Below are positions 7,300 through 16,122 of a DNA stretch of 31,269 bases, piece after piece. Position 1 is the first letter of the stretch. Every line of letters starts with the position of its first letter. The notes beneath the pieces were generated by a model. The model had not been told where the DNA came from. It made no database searches and saw only the letters and a list, made by a program, of their open reading frames with translations. This DNA comes from Eubacteriaceae bacterium (GTDB taxonomy: Bacteria; Bacillota; Clostridia; Peptostreptococcales; Anaerovoracaceae), in NCBI GenBank assembly GCA_902362805.1, contig CABIXY010000008.1, positions 1 through 31,269 of the forward strand, given 5' to 3'. The translations under genes were made by a program, and so were the position numbers.

Positions 7300-7334
7300 A
7301 ACAAGGCAGATTGGCAATCGAGCGTTGTTTTTTT
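7300..7334 (+). terminator. Second intrinsic terminator in the intergenic region
   Basis: AACAA (7300-7304) pairs with TTGTT (7325-7329), with an inner GATT/AATC hairpin (7309-7319). A run of T follows to 7334. It may back up the terminator ending at 7269. Confidence 0.6.
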
Positions 7335-7394
7335 GTGTGTCTATCAATCTATGATGATTAAATGAAACCATAAGTGTCGATATTTGGTTAGGGA

Positions 7395-7423
7395 TTGCCA
7401 CGAGTGGAAGTTGTTGCTATGAT
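7395..7423 (+). promoter_or_regulatory. Promoter of the P1-family peptidase gene
   Basis: TTGCCA (7395-7400), 17 bases, TATGAT (7418-7423). The start would be near 7430, with a leader of about 24 bases containing GAGGAGG. Confidence 0.7.
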
Positions 7424-7453
7424 ATACTTATTGAAAATTGAGGAGGCGTAAAT

Positions 7454-8479
7454 ATGGGATTACCTGATCATTGTGCAGTGAAGCTGCAGAACAAATATAC
7501 CAAGGGAAAGAAAAATTTGCTTACAGACGTACCTGGTGTAAAAGTTGGTCATATTACATTGGAAGATCAAGAGAAAGATATTCATACAGGAGTGACTGCA
7601 ATTTTACCTCATGGCGGAAATCTTTTCAAAGATAAAGTAATGGCAGGTGTCTCTGTCATCAATGGATTCGGAAAAAGTACAGGCCTGGTGCAGATAGAAG
7701 AGCTGGGAACCGTTGAGGCACCGATATTAATGACTAACACGCTTAGCATCGGGGCTGTGCTCGACGCATCAATAAAATACATGCTGCGGGATAATGAGGA
7801 AATCGGCGTTTCAACCGGCACGGTGAACTGTGTGGTAACAGAATGCAACGATGGCGTGCTGAACGATATCAGAGGACTCCATGTGAAGGAAGAACATGTT
7901 TTTGCGGCGTTGGATTGTGCAGGAGAAAATTTTGAAGAAGGATCAGTGGGGGCTGGAACTGGCATGCGCTGCCTGGGTCTAAAAGGTGGAATTGGTTCTG
8001 CATCCAGAATCTTGTCGATTGACGACCATGAGTACACCATCGGCTGCCTGCTGATGTCAAATTTTGGGGTTCCTGGAAGCTTGAGAATTGACGGCAGACC
8101 AATCGCAACGAAGGGAGAGGGTGTTCATCCGGGGGATCGGGGCTCTGTGATCATCGTTCTTGGGACAGATCTGCCGCTGAATGACCGACAACTGAAACGC
8201 ACTGCGAAACGCGCAGCCGTCGGACTTGCCAGAGCAGGCTCCTATCTGGGGAACGGGAGCGGAGATATTGCCATCGCTTTTTCGAATGGAAATCTTGTGC
8301 CACATCACAGTCAGACGAAGATTATGCTCACGAAGATGCTTCATGATGATGCGCTGGATCAGGTTTTTGAAGCGACGGCAGAGATAGTGGAAGAAGCTGT
8401 AATCAGTTCACTTTACCATGCAGGCACTGTGAAGGGGATTCGCGGCAAGGTAATTCACGGACTCTGTGAATACTTATGA
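7454..8479 (+). CDS. P1 family (DmpA/BapA-type) aminopeptidase
   Basis: The 341-residue product belongs to the self-processing Ntn-like peptidases of the DmpA family (L-aminopeptidase/D-esterase and beta-peptidyl aminopeptidases). The N-terminal part has LLTDVPGVKVGHIT and the MTNTLSIGAV stretch near residue 93. The expected autocleavage point is in GDRGSVIIVLGTD, so Ser231 would become the N-terminal nucleophile of the small subunit. No signal peptide is seen, so it is probably cytoplasmic. It has a very good ribosome site (GAGGAGG) and stands alone between its own promoter and terminator. The natural substrate, possibly small peptides with unusual residues, cannot be inferred. Confidence 0.92.
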   Translation: MGLPDHCAVKLQNKYTKGKKNLLTDVPGVKVGHITLEDQEKDIHTGVTAILPHGGNLFKDKVMAGVSVINGFGKSTGLVQIEELGTVEAPILMTNTLSIGAVLDASIKYMLRDNEEIGVSTGTVNCVVTECNDGVLNDIRGLHVKEEHVFAALDCAGENFEEGSVGAGTGMRCLGLKGGIGSASRILSIDDHEYTIGCLLMSNFGVPGSLRIDGRPIATKGEGVHPGDRGSVIIVLGTDLPLNDRQLKRTAKRAAVGLARAGSYLGNGSGDIAIAFSNGNLVPHHSQTKIMLTKMLHDDALDQVFEATAEIVEEAVISSLYHAGTVKGIRGKVIHGLCEYL

Positions 8480-8486
8480 CTATAAA

Positions 8487-8524
8487 ACGACCAGCTGGTT
8501 TATTGACACCGGCTGGTCGTTTTT
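8487..8524. terminator. Bidirectional terminator between the peptidase gene and birA
   Basis: ACGACCAGC (8487-8495) and GCTGGTCGT (8512-8520) form a strong stem extended by GG/CC. T-runs follow on both strands, which suits the convergent genes. Confidence 0.9.
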
Positions 8525-8555
8525 GTTCTGACAATTTTGTGCACAGCTCTATGCT

Positions 8556-9530
8556 CTAATTATCCAGCTTGATAGAAACTTCGCCGGTGGTCAGTGTTTC
8601 CATCTGACGGGCTTTGCGTCCTTCTAGATATTCAACGACTAGTCCGCCGTTTTCGTCGATATCGATGGCGCGAGCTTTAATGGCATTGTCACTTAAATTA
8701 GGGTGCACCAGAATATTTTTCCCAAGAACGAAGCATTTCGTGCGGTACTCGCGGAGAAATGCCTTGCTTTGCAGGTCCTTGAGAATTATCATCGTCTCGT
8801 TGAAAATTTCGGCAGCCAGCCGGCCTCTTGAAAAGGCATTCTTTTTTTGAGAGAGACAGCCAGCAATGTCTGCCAGTTCTTCAGGAAAACTGCCGGGAAA
8901 GCAGTTGACGCCGATTCCGATAATGAGACTGTCGATTTTGCCGTTTTCGAAATTGGTCTGCGCTTCTGTCAGGATGCCGCAGATTTTTTTATTGTTATAA
9001 AAAAGATCATTGACCCATTTTATCTTTGTCTTTATGCCCGCAACCGTTTCGATGGCGCGGCAAACGGCAACCGCGGCCGCCATGGTGACATAGAGTGCTT
9101 TGTCCAGATCAAATTCTGGCTGCAGGGCGATGGTGAGGTAGAGGCCGGTGCCGGCTGGGGAGGCAAAGGACCTGCCAAGGCGCCCTCGTCCGCCAGTCTG
9201 TTTGTTGGCGATGACTATCATCGGCTTATCTTTGAGAAGAAGTTCCTTGGCCACATTATTTGTGGAGTCTACCGTGTCAAAGATCTGCAAATCACATGGG
9301 AAACGCAGATCGCCGGTGACGGCATCGACGGTCAGCATGTTGGTCTTAGACTTGAGGCGATAACCGGTGCTGGGTTTGCTTTCTATTTGATAGCCTTCGT
9401 CACGCAGCTGCTGCATGGCTTTCCAGATTGCATTTCTCGAAACATTCAATTCTTGACCAATTTTTTGACCGGATAGGTAAAGTCCTGTATTTTCACTGAG
9501 TAATTTCAGTAAATTTGTTCTCGTTGACAT
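8556..9530 (-). CDS. birA: Biotin--[acetyl-CoA-carboxylase] ligase / biotin repressor
   Basis: The product attaches biotin to the biotin carboxyl carrier protein, and probably represses biotin genes, because it keeps an N-terminal winged HTH (residues ~1-60, with QKIGQELNVSRNAIWKAMQQL). The catalytic domain shows the biotinyl-AMP loop GGRGRLGRSF and the KWVNDLF motif (family KWPND). A small C-terminal SH3-like domain follows. The product is 324 residues, the normal size for bifunctional BirA. The ATG at 9530 is chosen because AAGGAGGGG lies about 9 bases upstream; an ATG further upstream has no such site and would add an atypical hydrophobic leader. No biotin operon is adjacent. Confidence 0.95.
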   Translation of the reverse strand: MSTRTNLLKLLSENTGLYLSGQKIGQELNVSRNAIWKAMQQLRDEGYQIESKPSTGYRLKSKTNMLTVDAVTGDLRFPCDLQIFDTVDSTNNVAKELLLKDKPMIVIANKQTGGRGRLGRSFASPAGTGLYLTIALQPEFDLDKALYVTMAAAVAVCRAIETVAGIKTKIKWVNDLFYNNKKICGILTEAQTNFENGKIDSLIIGIGVNCFPGSFPEELADIAGCLSQKKNAFSRGRLAAEIFNETMIILKDLQSKAFLREYRTKCFVLGKNILVHPNLSDNAIKARAIDIDENGGLVVEYLEGRKARQMETLTTGEVSIKLDN

Positions 9531-9573
9531 GAGGAACCCCTCCTTTAGCTTTTTAAGATGTGTTATTTCTTTC

Positions 9574-9602
9574 ATTATGGACCATTTTAGAAAAAAAAAC
9601 AA
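9574..9602 (-). promoter_or_regulatory. Candidate birA promoter
   Basis: On the minus strand, TTGTTT (9597-9602), 17 bases, CATAAT (9574-9579). Confidence 0.5.
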
Positions 9603-9729
9603 GAATGCACAGATTTTATAATAGGAAAAAAGTTGGAGTTTCTGTGAAAACCTTTATTTTTCAAAAGAAATATGCTAAAATAACTTGTTACAAGTACCTT
9701 GAAAAAATTAGGAGGAAAACAAAAAATAT

Positions 9730-11013
9730 ATGGACAGTCATATAGGGTATTCAATAGGGATTATCGTTGTATTTTTAATCTTATCGGCCTACTTTTCGGC
9801 CACAGAGACAGCCTTTACGTCAATTAACAGGATTCGAATGAAGAACCTGGCCAATGACGGCGATAAGAGGGCAAAAAGAGTTTTGGAATTAGAAGAAAAA
9901 TACGACAATTTACTTTCTACGATTCTTATCGGAAACAATCTAGTTAATATAGGCATGACTGCGGTGGCTACAGCCCTGTTTCTCACACTTTATCCGAAAT
10001 ACGGCGCGTCGATTTCTACCATCGTAGTGACAATTGTAGTTTTAATTTTCGGCGAAATCTCACCAAAAAGTTTAGCTAAGGAAAATTCAGAGGCTTTTGC
10101 GATGTTCTCCGCACCGATGATCAAAGGCCTGATGGTGCTGCTGACGCCAGTCAACTATCTGTTCAGCCAATGGAAAAAGCTGCTGTCTAAGCTCTTTAAA
10201 GTTGCGGACAGCAGAGCTATTACGGAGGACGAATTGCTGACCATCGTGGAAGAAGCAGAGACGGAGGGCAGCATTGAAGCCGGACAGAGCGAACTGATTC
10301 AAAACGCCATTGAATTCAATGAATTAGAAGCATGGGATGTGCTGACGCCGAGAGTAGATGTCAAAGCCATCGAAATCGATTCCACAAAAAAAGACGTTGC
10401 AAAGATGTTTATGGAAACGGGCTTTTCCAGACTGCCAGTATACGAAGGCGACCTGGATAAGATTCTGGGTGTCTTGAATCAAAAGGATTTCCACAACTAC
10501 ATTTCCGGCTCGAAGAAGACCATCTCCGATTATGTAAAACCAGTCATCTATGTGGCCGGATCTATGAAAGCGGCAGACCTGCTGAAAAAGCTGCAGGTCA
10601 ACAAGTGCCACATCGCCATTATCGTAGATGAATACGGCGGCACGGCAGGACTGGTCACCATGGAGGACATCATAGAAGAACTAGTGGGTGACATTTATGA
10701 TGAACATGATGAAGTGGAATCTCAGGAAATCACGCAGCTGCAGGACGGAAGCTACAGAGTCCTGTGCAGCACCAATGTAGAGAAGATGTTCGACTACTTT
10801 GACGAAGAGGTTGAACTGGATGCGACCACCGTCAACGGCTGGGTCGTACTGCAGCTGGACAAACTGCCGAAGGCCGGTGATACCTTTGAGTATGAAGCGG
10901 GAAATAAGATATTTAACGGCAGAGTGATCAGCGCCGATGAAAGAAAAGCGATAGAAATCAATCTGACGGTGACCCAAAAACCAGAAGAGGAACAAAATAG
11001 AAAGGGGAATTAG
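9730..11013 (+). CDS. CNNM/CBS-domain membrane protein (hemolysin/CorC family)
   Basis: The 427-residue product has an N-terminal CNNM domain with about four membrane segments (residues ~5-140). It includes the motif [17 protein letters not shown] and the [12 protein letters not shown] segment. Two CBS domains (about 205-320) and a C-terminal CorC_HlyC domain follow. Members are linked to magnesium/cobalt handling; the old name 'hemolysin' is not functional evidence. The only in-frame start is the ATG at 9730, although GGAGG ends 14 bases upstream, an unusually long spacing that may lower translation. It precedes secA by four bases, so the two are probably cotranscribed. Confidence 0.92.
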   Translation: MDSHIGYSIGIIVVFLILSAYFSATETAFTSINRIRMKNLANDGDKRAKRVLELEEKYDNLLSTILIGNNLVNIGMTAVATALFLTLYPKYGASISTIVVTIVVLIFGEISPKSLAKENSEAFAMFSAPMIKGLMVLLTPVNYLFSQWKKLLSKLFKVADSRAITEDELLTIVEEAETEGSIEAGQSELIQNAIEFNELEAWDVLTPRVDVKAIEIDSTKKDVAKMFMETGFSRLPVYEGDLDKILGVLNQKDFHNYISGSKKTISDYVKPVIYVAGSMKAADLLKKLQVNKCHIAIIVDEYGGTAGLVTMEDIIEELVGDIYDEHDEVESQEITQLQDGSYRVLCSTNVEKMFDYFDEEVELDATTVNGWVVLQLDKLPKAGDTFEYEAGNKIFNGRVISADERKAIEINLTVTQKPEEEQNRKGN

Positions 11014-11017
11014 TGCT

Positions 11018-13780
11018 ATGGGGCTAATGGAAAAGATCTTCGGTGATCTGAATGAAAAAGAAGTAAAGAAAATAGGAAAAATTGTAGATCAGGTGGAGGC
11101 ACTGGACGAGCAGATGCAGGGACTCAGCGATGAGGAACTGCAGGCGAAGACGCCGGAGTTCAGGGAAAGGCTGAAAAATGGAGAGACTTTGGATGATATT
11201 CTGCCAGAGGCTTTTGCGGTCTGTAGAGAAGGCGCATGGCGAAGCCTGGGCATGAAGCACTTCAGAGTGCAGCTCATCGGCGGCGTGGTACTGCACCAGG
11301 GCAGGATTTCCGAAATGAAGACCGGTGAAGGTAAGACTTTGGTCGCCACCCTGGCCGCATATCTCAATGCACTGGAAGGCAAGGGCGTCCACGTCATCAC
11401 GGTCAACGACTACCTGGCAAAGCGTGACGCGGAATGGATGGGGAAATTATACTCCTTCCTCGGTCTGACTGTAGGCTGCGTGATTCACGGTGTCGACAAC
11501 GAGGATAGAAAAGCTGCATATAATGCGGATATCACATATGGAACAAATAATGAATTCGGTTTTGACTATCTGAGAGATAACATGGTTACTTATCAGGAAG
11601 AACTGATGCAGAGAGAACTGAACTATGCCATCATCGACGAAGTCGACTCCATTTTGATTGATGAAGCGAGAACGCCTTTGATCATTTCCGGACGCGGGTC
11701 CAAGTCCACAGATTTGTATAAGACCGCAGATCGGTTTGTAACCACTTTGACCAAAGAAGCAGATTTTACAGTAGAAGAAAAAGACCAGCAGGTTTCGCTG
11801 ACTGACGAAGGTGTTGAGAAAGCAGAAGCTTTCTTCAAGGTGGACAACTATGGCGATCCGGAAAATATGGAAATCAATCATCACGTTCTGCAGGCATTGA
11901 AAGCCAGAAATCTGATGGAGAGAGACGTTGACTATATCGTCAAAGACGGAGAAATCGTCATTGTCGATGAGTTTACAGGCCGTCTCATGTTTGGCAGACG
12001 TTACAGCAACGGACTTCATCAGGCAATCGAAGCGAAAGAGCGTGTTTTGGTAAGATCGGAGTCAAAGACCCTGGCTACGATCACGCTGCAGAACTATTTC
12101 AGAATGTATCAGAAGCTGGCTGGTATGACTGGTACCGCTAAGACAGAGGAAGACGAATTCAGAGATATCTACAATATGGATGTTGTCGTTATTCCTACTA
12201 ATAAGCCGATTGCCAGAGAAGACCTTCAGGATTCTGTTTACCAGACCGAAAGAGGAAAATTCAAGGCCATTGCCAATAGAATTGCGGAAGTTCATGAAAC
12301 AGGGCAGCCAGTTTTGGTCGGCACGATCTCCATTGAGAAGTCCGAGCTGATCAGCGAGATGTTGAAGAAACGCGGCGTAAAACACAACGTATTGAACGCT
12401 AAACAGCATGACAAGGAAGCGGAGATCGTTGCAGATGCAGGACGTCTGGGCATGGTTACCATCGCTACCAACATGGCTGGCCGTGGTACTGACATTATCC
12501 TGGGCGGTAACCCAGAGTTTGAAGCCAAGAAAGAGATGCAGAAATTGGGCTACAGTGATGAAGCCATTTCCTTTGCATCCAGCTTCGTAAAGTCAAATGA
12601 TCCAGAGCTCAATGAAGCGAGAGCAAAATTCAATGAGATACATGACAAACTGAAAGAAGAGAGAAAAGAAGAGCAGCAGAAAGTAGTTGAGCTGGGCGGT
12701 CTGTGCATCATCGGAACAGAACGTCATGAGTCCAGACGTATTGATAATCAGCTCCGTGGACGTTCCGGACGTCAGGGTGACCCCGGTCAGACACAGTTCT
12801 TCATCTCTTTGGAAGATGAACTGATCAGACTCTTCGGCGGTGAAAGGATGCAGAAAATCGTTGACCGCATGGGCCTGGAAGAGGACGAAGCCATCGAGGC
12901 AGGAATGCTCTCAAAGGCCATCGAAGGCGCACAGAAGAAGGTCGAGGGTAAGAACTTCGGTATCAGAAAATATGTCCTGCAGTATGACAATGTCATGAAC
13001 AAGCAGAGAGAAATCATCTACGATGAACGCCGCAAGGTTCTCTTTGGTGAAGACCTCCGTGATTATATCATCAATATGGCTCACACCATTTTGGGTTCTA
13101 TTGTCGAGCCGGTAGTCGTTGAATCCAAGTTCCCAGAAGAATGGGATTTTGCAACCCTGAACAAGAATCTGCAGAAGATTTCCGATAAATTCAGAGGAAA
13201 GACAGAGTTCTCTACAGATGAACTCAATGCGATGACAGAAGAATCTTTGAAGCAGTCTGTCTTTGATGAGTTCGATCAGATCTATGCGGATAAAGAGCAG
13301 GAGATCGGTATAGAGCAGATGAGAGAAGTGGAACGTATGATTCTCCTTCGTGTTGTTGACAATCTGTGGATGGATCATATCGATGCCATGGATCAGTTGA
13401 AATCTGGTATCGGCCTTCGCGCACTGGGACAGCAGGATCCTGCTGCAGCTTACTCAAAAGAAGGGTTTGACATGTTTGAGCAGATGATCGGCGGAATTCA
13501 GGAAGATACGGTCAAGTATTGCTACAATGTAACTGTCGAGACCAAGACAGAGAGAAAGACAATCATGGAAGCGGGCGAAGCCAAGAAATCCGAGTACATT
13601 GACGACGACATGGTAAGAGCGATGCAGGGAGGCGGAGAACTGCCAGAAGAAGCGCAGGTTCCAGACAGAGAAGCTAAACAGCAAACCGTGAGAAGAGACC
13701 ATCCGAAAGTGGGCAGAAACGACCCTTGTCCATGCGGAAGCGGCAAGAAATACAAAAACTGCTGCGGTAAAAACGAATAA
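11018..13780 (+). CDS. secA: Preprotein translocase ATPase SecA
   Basis: SecA drives secretory proteins through SecYEG. The 920-residue product has Walker A MKTGEGKT (100-107), the [19 protein letters not shown]alker B region from residue 207, the preprotein-binding and helical wing domains, and the helicase II motif [13 protein letters not shown]. It ends in the zinc motif [14 protein letters not shown], which binds SecB or ribosomes in other bacteria. The length is in the normal range (~830-930). It is four bases downstream of the CNNM gene and followed by a strong terminator. In many Firmicutes prfB follows secA directly; here hcp and a repeat array lie between. Confidence 0.99.
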   Translation: MGLMEKIFGDLNEKEVKKIGKIVDQVEALDEQMQGLSDEELQAKTPEFRERLKNGETLDDILPEAFAVCREGAWRSLGMKHFRVQLIGGVVLHQGRISEMKTGEGKTLVATLAAYLNALEGKGVHVITVNDYLAKRDAEWMGKLYSFLGLTVGCVIHGVDNEDRKAAYNADITYGTNNEFGFDYLRDNMVTYQEELMQRELNYAIIDEVDSILIDEARTPLIISGRGSKSTDLYKTADRFVTTLTKEADFTVEEKDQQVSLTDEGVEKAEAFFKVDNYGDPENMEINHHVLQALKARNLMERDVDYIVKDGEIVIVDEFTGRLMFGRRYSNGLHQAIEAKERVLVRSESKTLATITLQNYFRMYQKLAGMTGTAKTEEDEFRDIYNMDVVVIPTNKPIAREDLQDSVYQTERGKFKAIANRIAEVHETGQPVLVGTISIEKSELISEMLKKRGVKHNVLNAKQHDKEAEIVADAGRLGMVTIATNMAGRGTDIILGGNPEFEAKKEMQKLGYSDEAISFASSFVKSNDPELNEARAKFNEIHDKLKEERKEEQQKVVELGGLCIIGTERHESRRIDNQLRGRSGRQGDPGQTQFFISLEDELIRLFGGERMQKIVDRMGLEEDEAIEAGMLSKAIEGAQKKVEGKNFGIRKYVLQYDNVMNKQREIIYDERRKVLFGEDLRDYIINMAHTILGSIVEPVVVESKFPEEWDFATLNKNLQKISDKFRGKTEFSTDELNAMTEESLKQSVFDEFDQIYADKEQEIGIEQMREVERMILLRVVDNLWMDHIDAMDQLKSGIGLRALGQQDPAAAYSKEGFDMFEQMIGGIQEDTVKYCYNVTVETKTERKTIMEAGEAKKSEYIDDDMVRAMQGGGELPEEAQVPDREAKQQTVRRDHPKVGRNDPCPCGSGKKYKNCCGKNE

Positions 13781-13787
13781 TAAACTT

Positions 13788-13817
13788 AAAGAGCTGCCCG
13801 TGGGCAGCTCTTTGTTT
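13788..13817 (+). terminator. secA terminator
   Basis: A perfect 12-bp stem, 13788-13799 with 13802-13813 (AAAGAGCTGCCC and its complement), is followed by GTTT. The end of the run overlaps a TATAAT at 13817-13822. Confidence 0.85.
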
Positions 13818-13840
13818 ATAATATAGGAAATATCGTCAAA

Positions 13841-13948
13841 AGGGCGGATTTCCGTATGTTTCAAAGAACGTACCTTGCGAAGAGTCGCCCCCCTTGCGGG
13901 CGACATGTGGAAATAGAAATCTTTGATCCCGCCATTTCCACGTTTTTT
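13841..13948 (+). other. Three-hairpin element ending in a U-tailed terminator
   Basis: On the plus strand three hairpins follow one another: GTATGTT/AACGTAC (13854-13873, one U-G pair), GTCGCCC/GGGCGAC (13884-13904) and GTGGAAAT/ATTTCCAC (13907-13941). Six T follow (13943-13948). Upstream GGGCG (13842-13846) and ATTTCC (13848-13853) can compete for the second and third stems. It may be a small RNA or just a terminator facing the convergent hcp 3' end. No upstream promoter is clear beyond a lone TATAAT at 13817. Confidence 0.35.
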
Positions 13949-13949
13949 G

Positions 13950-15542
13950 CTACTTCAATAACATTTTAAGATCTTCCTCCGGTGTAGTAATCGGTGCGAT
14001 GTGATAGTGATCTACAAGGAACTGCAGTACATTTGGCGAGATAAACGCTGGCAGTGTTGGTCCCAGGCGGATGCCCTTGATGCCCAGATGGAACAATGTC
14101 AGCAGGATGCAGACCGCCTTTTGTTCATACCAGGAGAGAATCATGGAAAGAGGCAGCTCGTTGACCTGACACTCAAATGCTTCAGCAAGGGCTACCGCAA
14201 CTTTGATGGCTCCATACGCGTCGTTACACTGTCCCATATCCATCAGTCTTGGAAGTCCATCAACGGTACCCAGATCCAAGTCATTAAATCTGTATTTTCC
14301 GCAGGCAAGCGTTAGGATCAAAGTATCTGCTGGTGCTGCTTTGACGAACTCTGTGTAGTAATTTCTGCCAGGTCGGGCGCCGTCGCAGCCGCCGACAAGG
14401 AAGAAATGGCGAAGACTTCCGCCCTTTACTGACTCGATTATCTGATCGGCAGCGCTTAGAATTGTGTCGTGTCCGTAACCCGTAGTCACGAACGTCCCGC
14501 CGTTGATGCCTGTGAAAGCAGTGTCTTCGGCAAAGCCGCCCAGGGCCAGCGCCTTTTCTATAACTGGCGTAAAATCCCGACCCTTTCCGATGTGCACCAT
14601 TTCTGGGTAAGACACGACTTCTGTTGTAAAGACTCGATCTGCATAAGACGGCTTCACTGGCATCAGACAGTTGGTGGTAAAAAGAATCGGTGCCGGAAGA
14701 TCGGCAAATTCTTTCTGCTGATTCTGCCATGCCGTACCAAAGTTGCCCTTGAGATGGGCGTATTTTTTTAGTTCAGGGTAAGAGTGGGCGGGCAGCATTT
14801 CGCCGTGGGTGTAGATGTTGATCCCCTTACCCGCGGTCTGCTCCAACAGAAGCTTCAGGTCGTACAGTTCGTGGCCGGTGATTACGATAAATGGGCCTTT
14901 CTCTACATGAAGCGGCACAGTTGCCGGCTCCGGTGTGCCAAAGGTCTCACGGTTTGCTCGATCTAAAAGTTCCATGCAGGCAAGATTTACTTCACCTACC
15001 TCCATAACTACGGGAAGCAATTCATCCATTTCCCAGTCCTCGGCCAGGACGTAGAGTGCTTTATAAAAGAAGTTGTTTACTTTATCACTGGTATAATCCA
15101 GAATCATGGCGTGATAGGCATAGGCAGCCATACCACGGATTCCAAACAGAATCAGTGATTTAAGAGAGCGAATATCTTCTGGTCCATCCCACAGACGGTT
15201 CATATCATAATAATCTGTATTTCCGCATGGTGAGGCACATGCTGTGCATCCTGGGGCGATGCGATTCTTTTCTTCGTTTACATCGTCAATCAGTTTTTTT
15301 ATGGTTTTGTCGTGAAAGTTTACGTTGGTGATTGTGGTAAACAGCCCTTCTAAAATCAGCCTGTCTGTGTCAGCCGCCTTTTGGTTGCTGCTACAGGCGC
15401 GGGCTAAGCCGATTAAAGCGCCAGTCAATTGATCCTGGAGTGCAGCGGTCTCTGCGGTCTTTCCACAGACACCGATATTCCCAGTGCATCCACTGCAGCT
15501 AGCAGTCTGTTCACATTGAAAACAAAACATTTTCCGATTCAT
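13950..15542 (-). CDS. hcp: Hydroxylamine reductase (hybrid-cluster protein)
   Basis: Hcp carries a [4Fe-4S]-type cluster and the hybrid Fe-S-O cluster. It acts in defence against reactive nitrogen species, with hydroxylamine and NO reduction shown for family members. The 530-residue product has the N-terminal cysteine pattern CFQCEQTA...CSGC...VCGK (residues 7-26). Later it has hybrid-cluster ligand motifs including TGHELYDLK, the C in FTTNCLMP, VGGCDGARPGR and TLACGKYRFN. The first ATG is used because GAAGGGG lies about 10 bases upstream; a second ATG four codons in is possible. It is a single gene on the minus strand between plus-strand genes. A Crp/Fnr-type dyad at -41.5 suggests activation by a nitrosative or redox regulator. 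Confidence 0.97.
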   Translation of the reverse strand: MNRKMFCFQCEQTASCSGCTGNIGVCGKTAETAALQDQLTGALIGLARACSSNQKAADTDRLILEGLFTTITNVNFHDKTIKKLIDDVNEEKNRIAPGCTACASPCGNTDYYDMNRLWDGPEDIRSLKSLILFGIRGMAAYAYHAMILDYTSDKVNNFFYKALYVLAEDWEMDELLPVVMEVGEVNLACMELLDRANRETFGTPEPATVPLHVEKGPFIVITGHELYDLKLLLEQTAGKGINIYTHGEMLPAHSYPELKKYAHLKGNFGTAWQNQQKEFADLPAPILFTTNCLMPVKPSYADRVFTTEVVSYPEMVHIGKGRDFTPVIEKALALGGFAEDTAFTGINGGTFVTTGYGHDTILSAADQIIESVKGGSLRHFFLVGGCDGARPGRNYYTEFVKAAPADTLILTLACGKYRFNDLDLGTVDGLPRLMDMGQCNDAYGAIKVAVALAEAFECQVNELPLSMILSWYEQKAVCILLTLFHLGIKGIRLGPTLPAFISPNVLQFLVDHYHIAPITTPEEDLKMLLK

Positions 15543-15582
15543 AAAGTTATATCCCCTTCCAATTTTTCTATGATTTGATCTG

Positions 15583-15624
15583 AGTATACAGCGAGGCTAA
15601 ATAAATGTATGTTGCAGATGCAAC
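15583..15624 (-). promoter_or_regulatory. hcp promoter with a Crp/Fnr-type dyad at -41.5
   Basis: On the minus strand the -10 is TATACT (15583-15588). The perfect dyad GTTGC-N4-GCAAC (15611-15624) is 22 bases upstream, so its centre lies at -41.5, the class II activator position of Crp/Fnr proteins. There is no good -35, as expected for an activated promoter. Confidence 0.55.
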
Positions 15625-15644
15625 GAAAATTGTATAATGTATGG

Positions 15645-16016
15645 CAGTCCGCAATTACTCAGTTGGCAAAAGAAGTACTGAACATTTTTTTAGCCGGATG
15701 GAATTGCGGACTGAATTAAGTCTGAATCAACCATTCGCAGTCCGCAATCGCTCAGTTCGCAAAAGAAGTGCTGAACATTTTTTCAGCCGAATGGAATTGC
15801 GGACCGAATTAAGCCCCAATCAGCCATTTGCAGTCCGCAATCACTCAGTACGCAAAAGAAGTGCTGAACATTTTTTCAGCCGGATGGAATTGCGGACTGA
15901 ATTAAGTCCGAATCAGCCATTTGCAGTCCGCAGACGACCAGCTTACCGAGAAATGTTTGGCACATTTTTTTCAGATAGAGCGGTTGCGGACAGTATGACC
16001 TCAAAAGAGGACTGCA
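15645..16016. repeat. Four 93-bp tandem repeats with internal inverted repeats
   Basis: The units start at 15645, 15738, 15831 and 15924, exactly 93 bp apart; the first three are about 87-94% alike and the fourth is decayed. Each unit has CAGTCCGCAAT near its start and ATTGCGGACTG about 58 bp later, so the array holds eight alternating inverted arms. One plus frame (15641-16024, 127 codons, starting ATG but with no ribosome site) is open throughout. The fourth copy carries a one-base shift relative to the first three. A TATAAT at 15633-15638 could start transcription at the array. With hcp's promoter and the prfB promoter, this fills the 580-bp gap 15543-16122. Confidence 0.85.
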
Positions 16017-16056
16017 GTACATAACCATCATCTGCAAAACGTCACAGAACATTTAT

Positions 16057-16085
16057 TTTACTGGGAGGCGCTTTTGTGGTAAGAT
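16057..16085 (+). promoter_or_regulatory. Candidate prfB promoter
   Basis: TTTACT (16057-16062), 17 bases, then the extended -10 TGGTAAGAT (16077-16085). Confidence 0.5.
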
Positions 16086-16122
16086 GATAGGGTACAAAAT
16101 TTATAAAAAAGGGAGTGAGAAG

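Noticed and set aside
15641..16024. 127-codon repeat ORF listed as a definite gene
   Set aside because: It has no ribosome site, and the fourth copy breaks the repeat frame. Another frame on the opposite strand is also open over much of one copy, so coding status is left as a finding, not a CDS.
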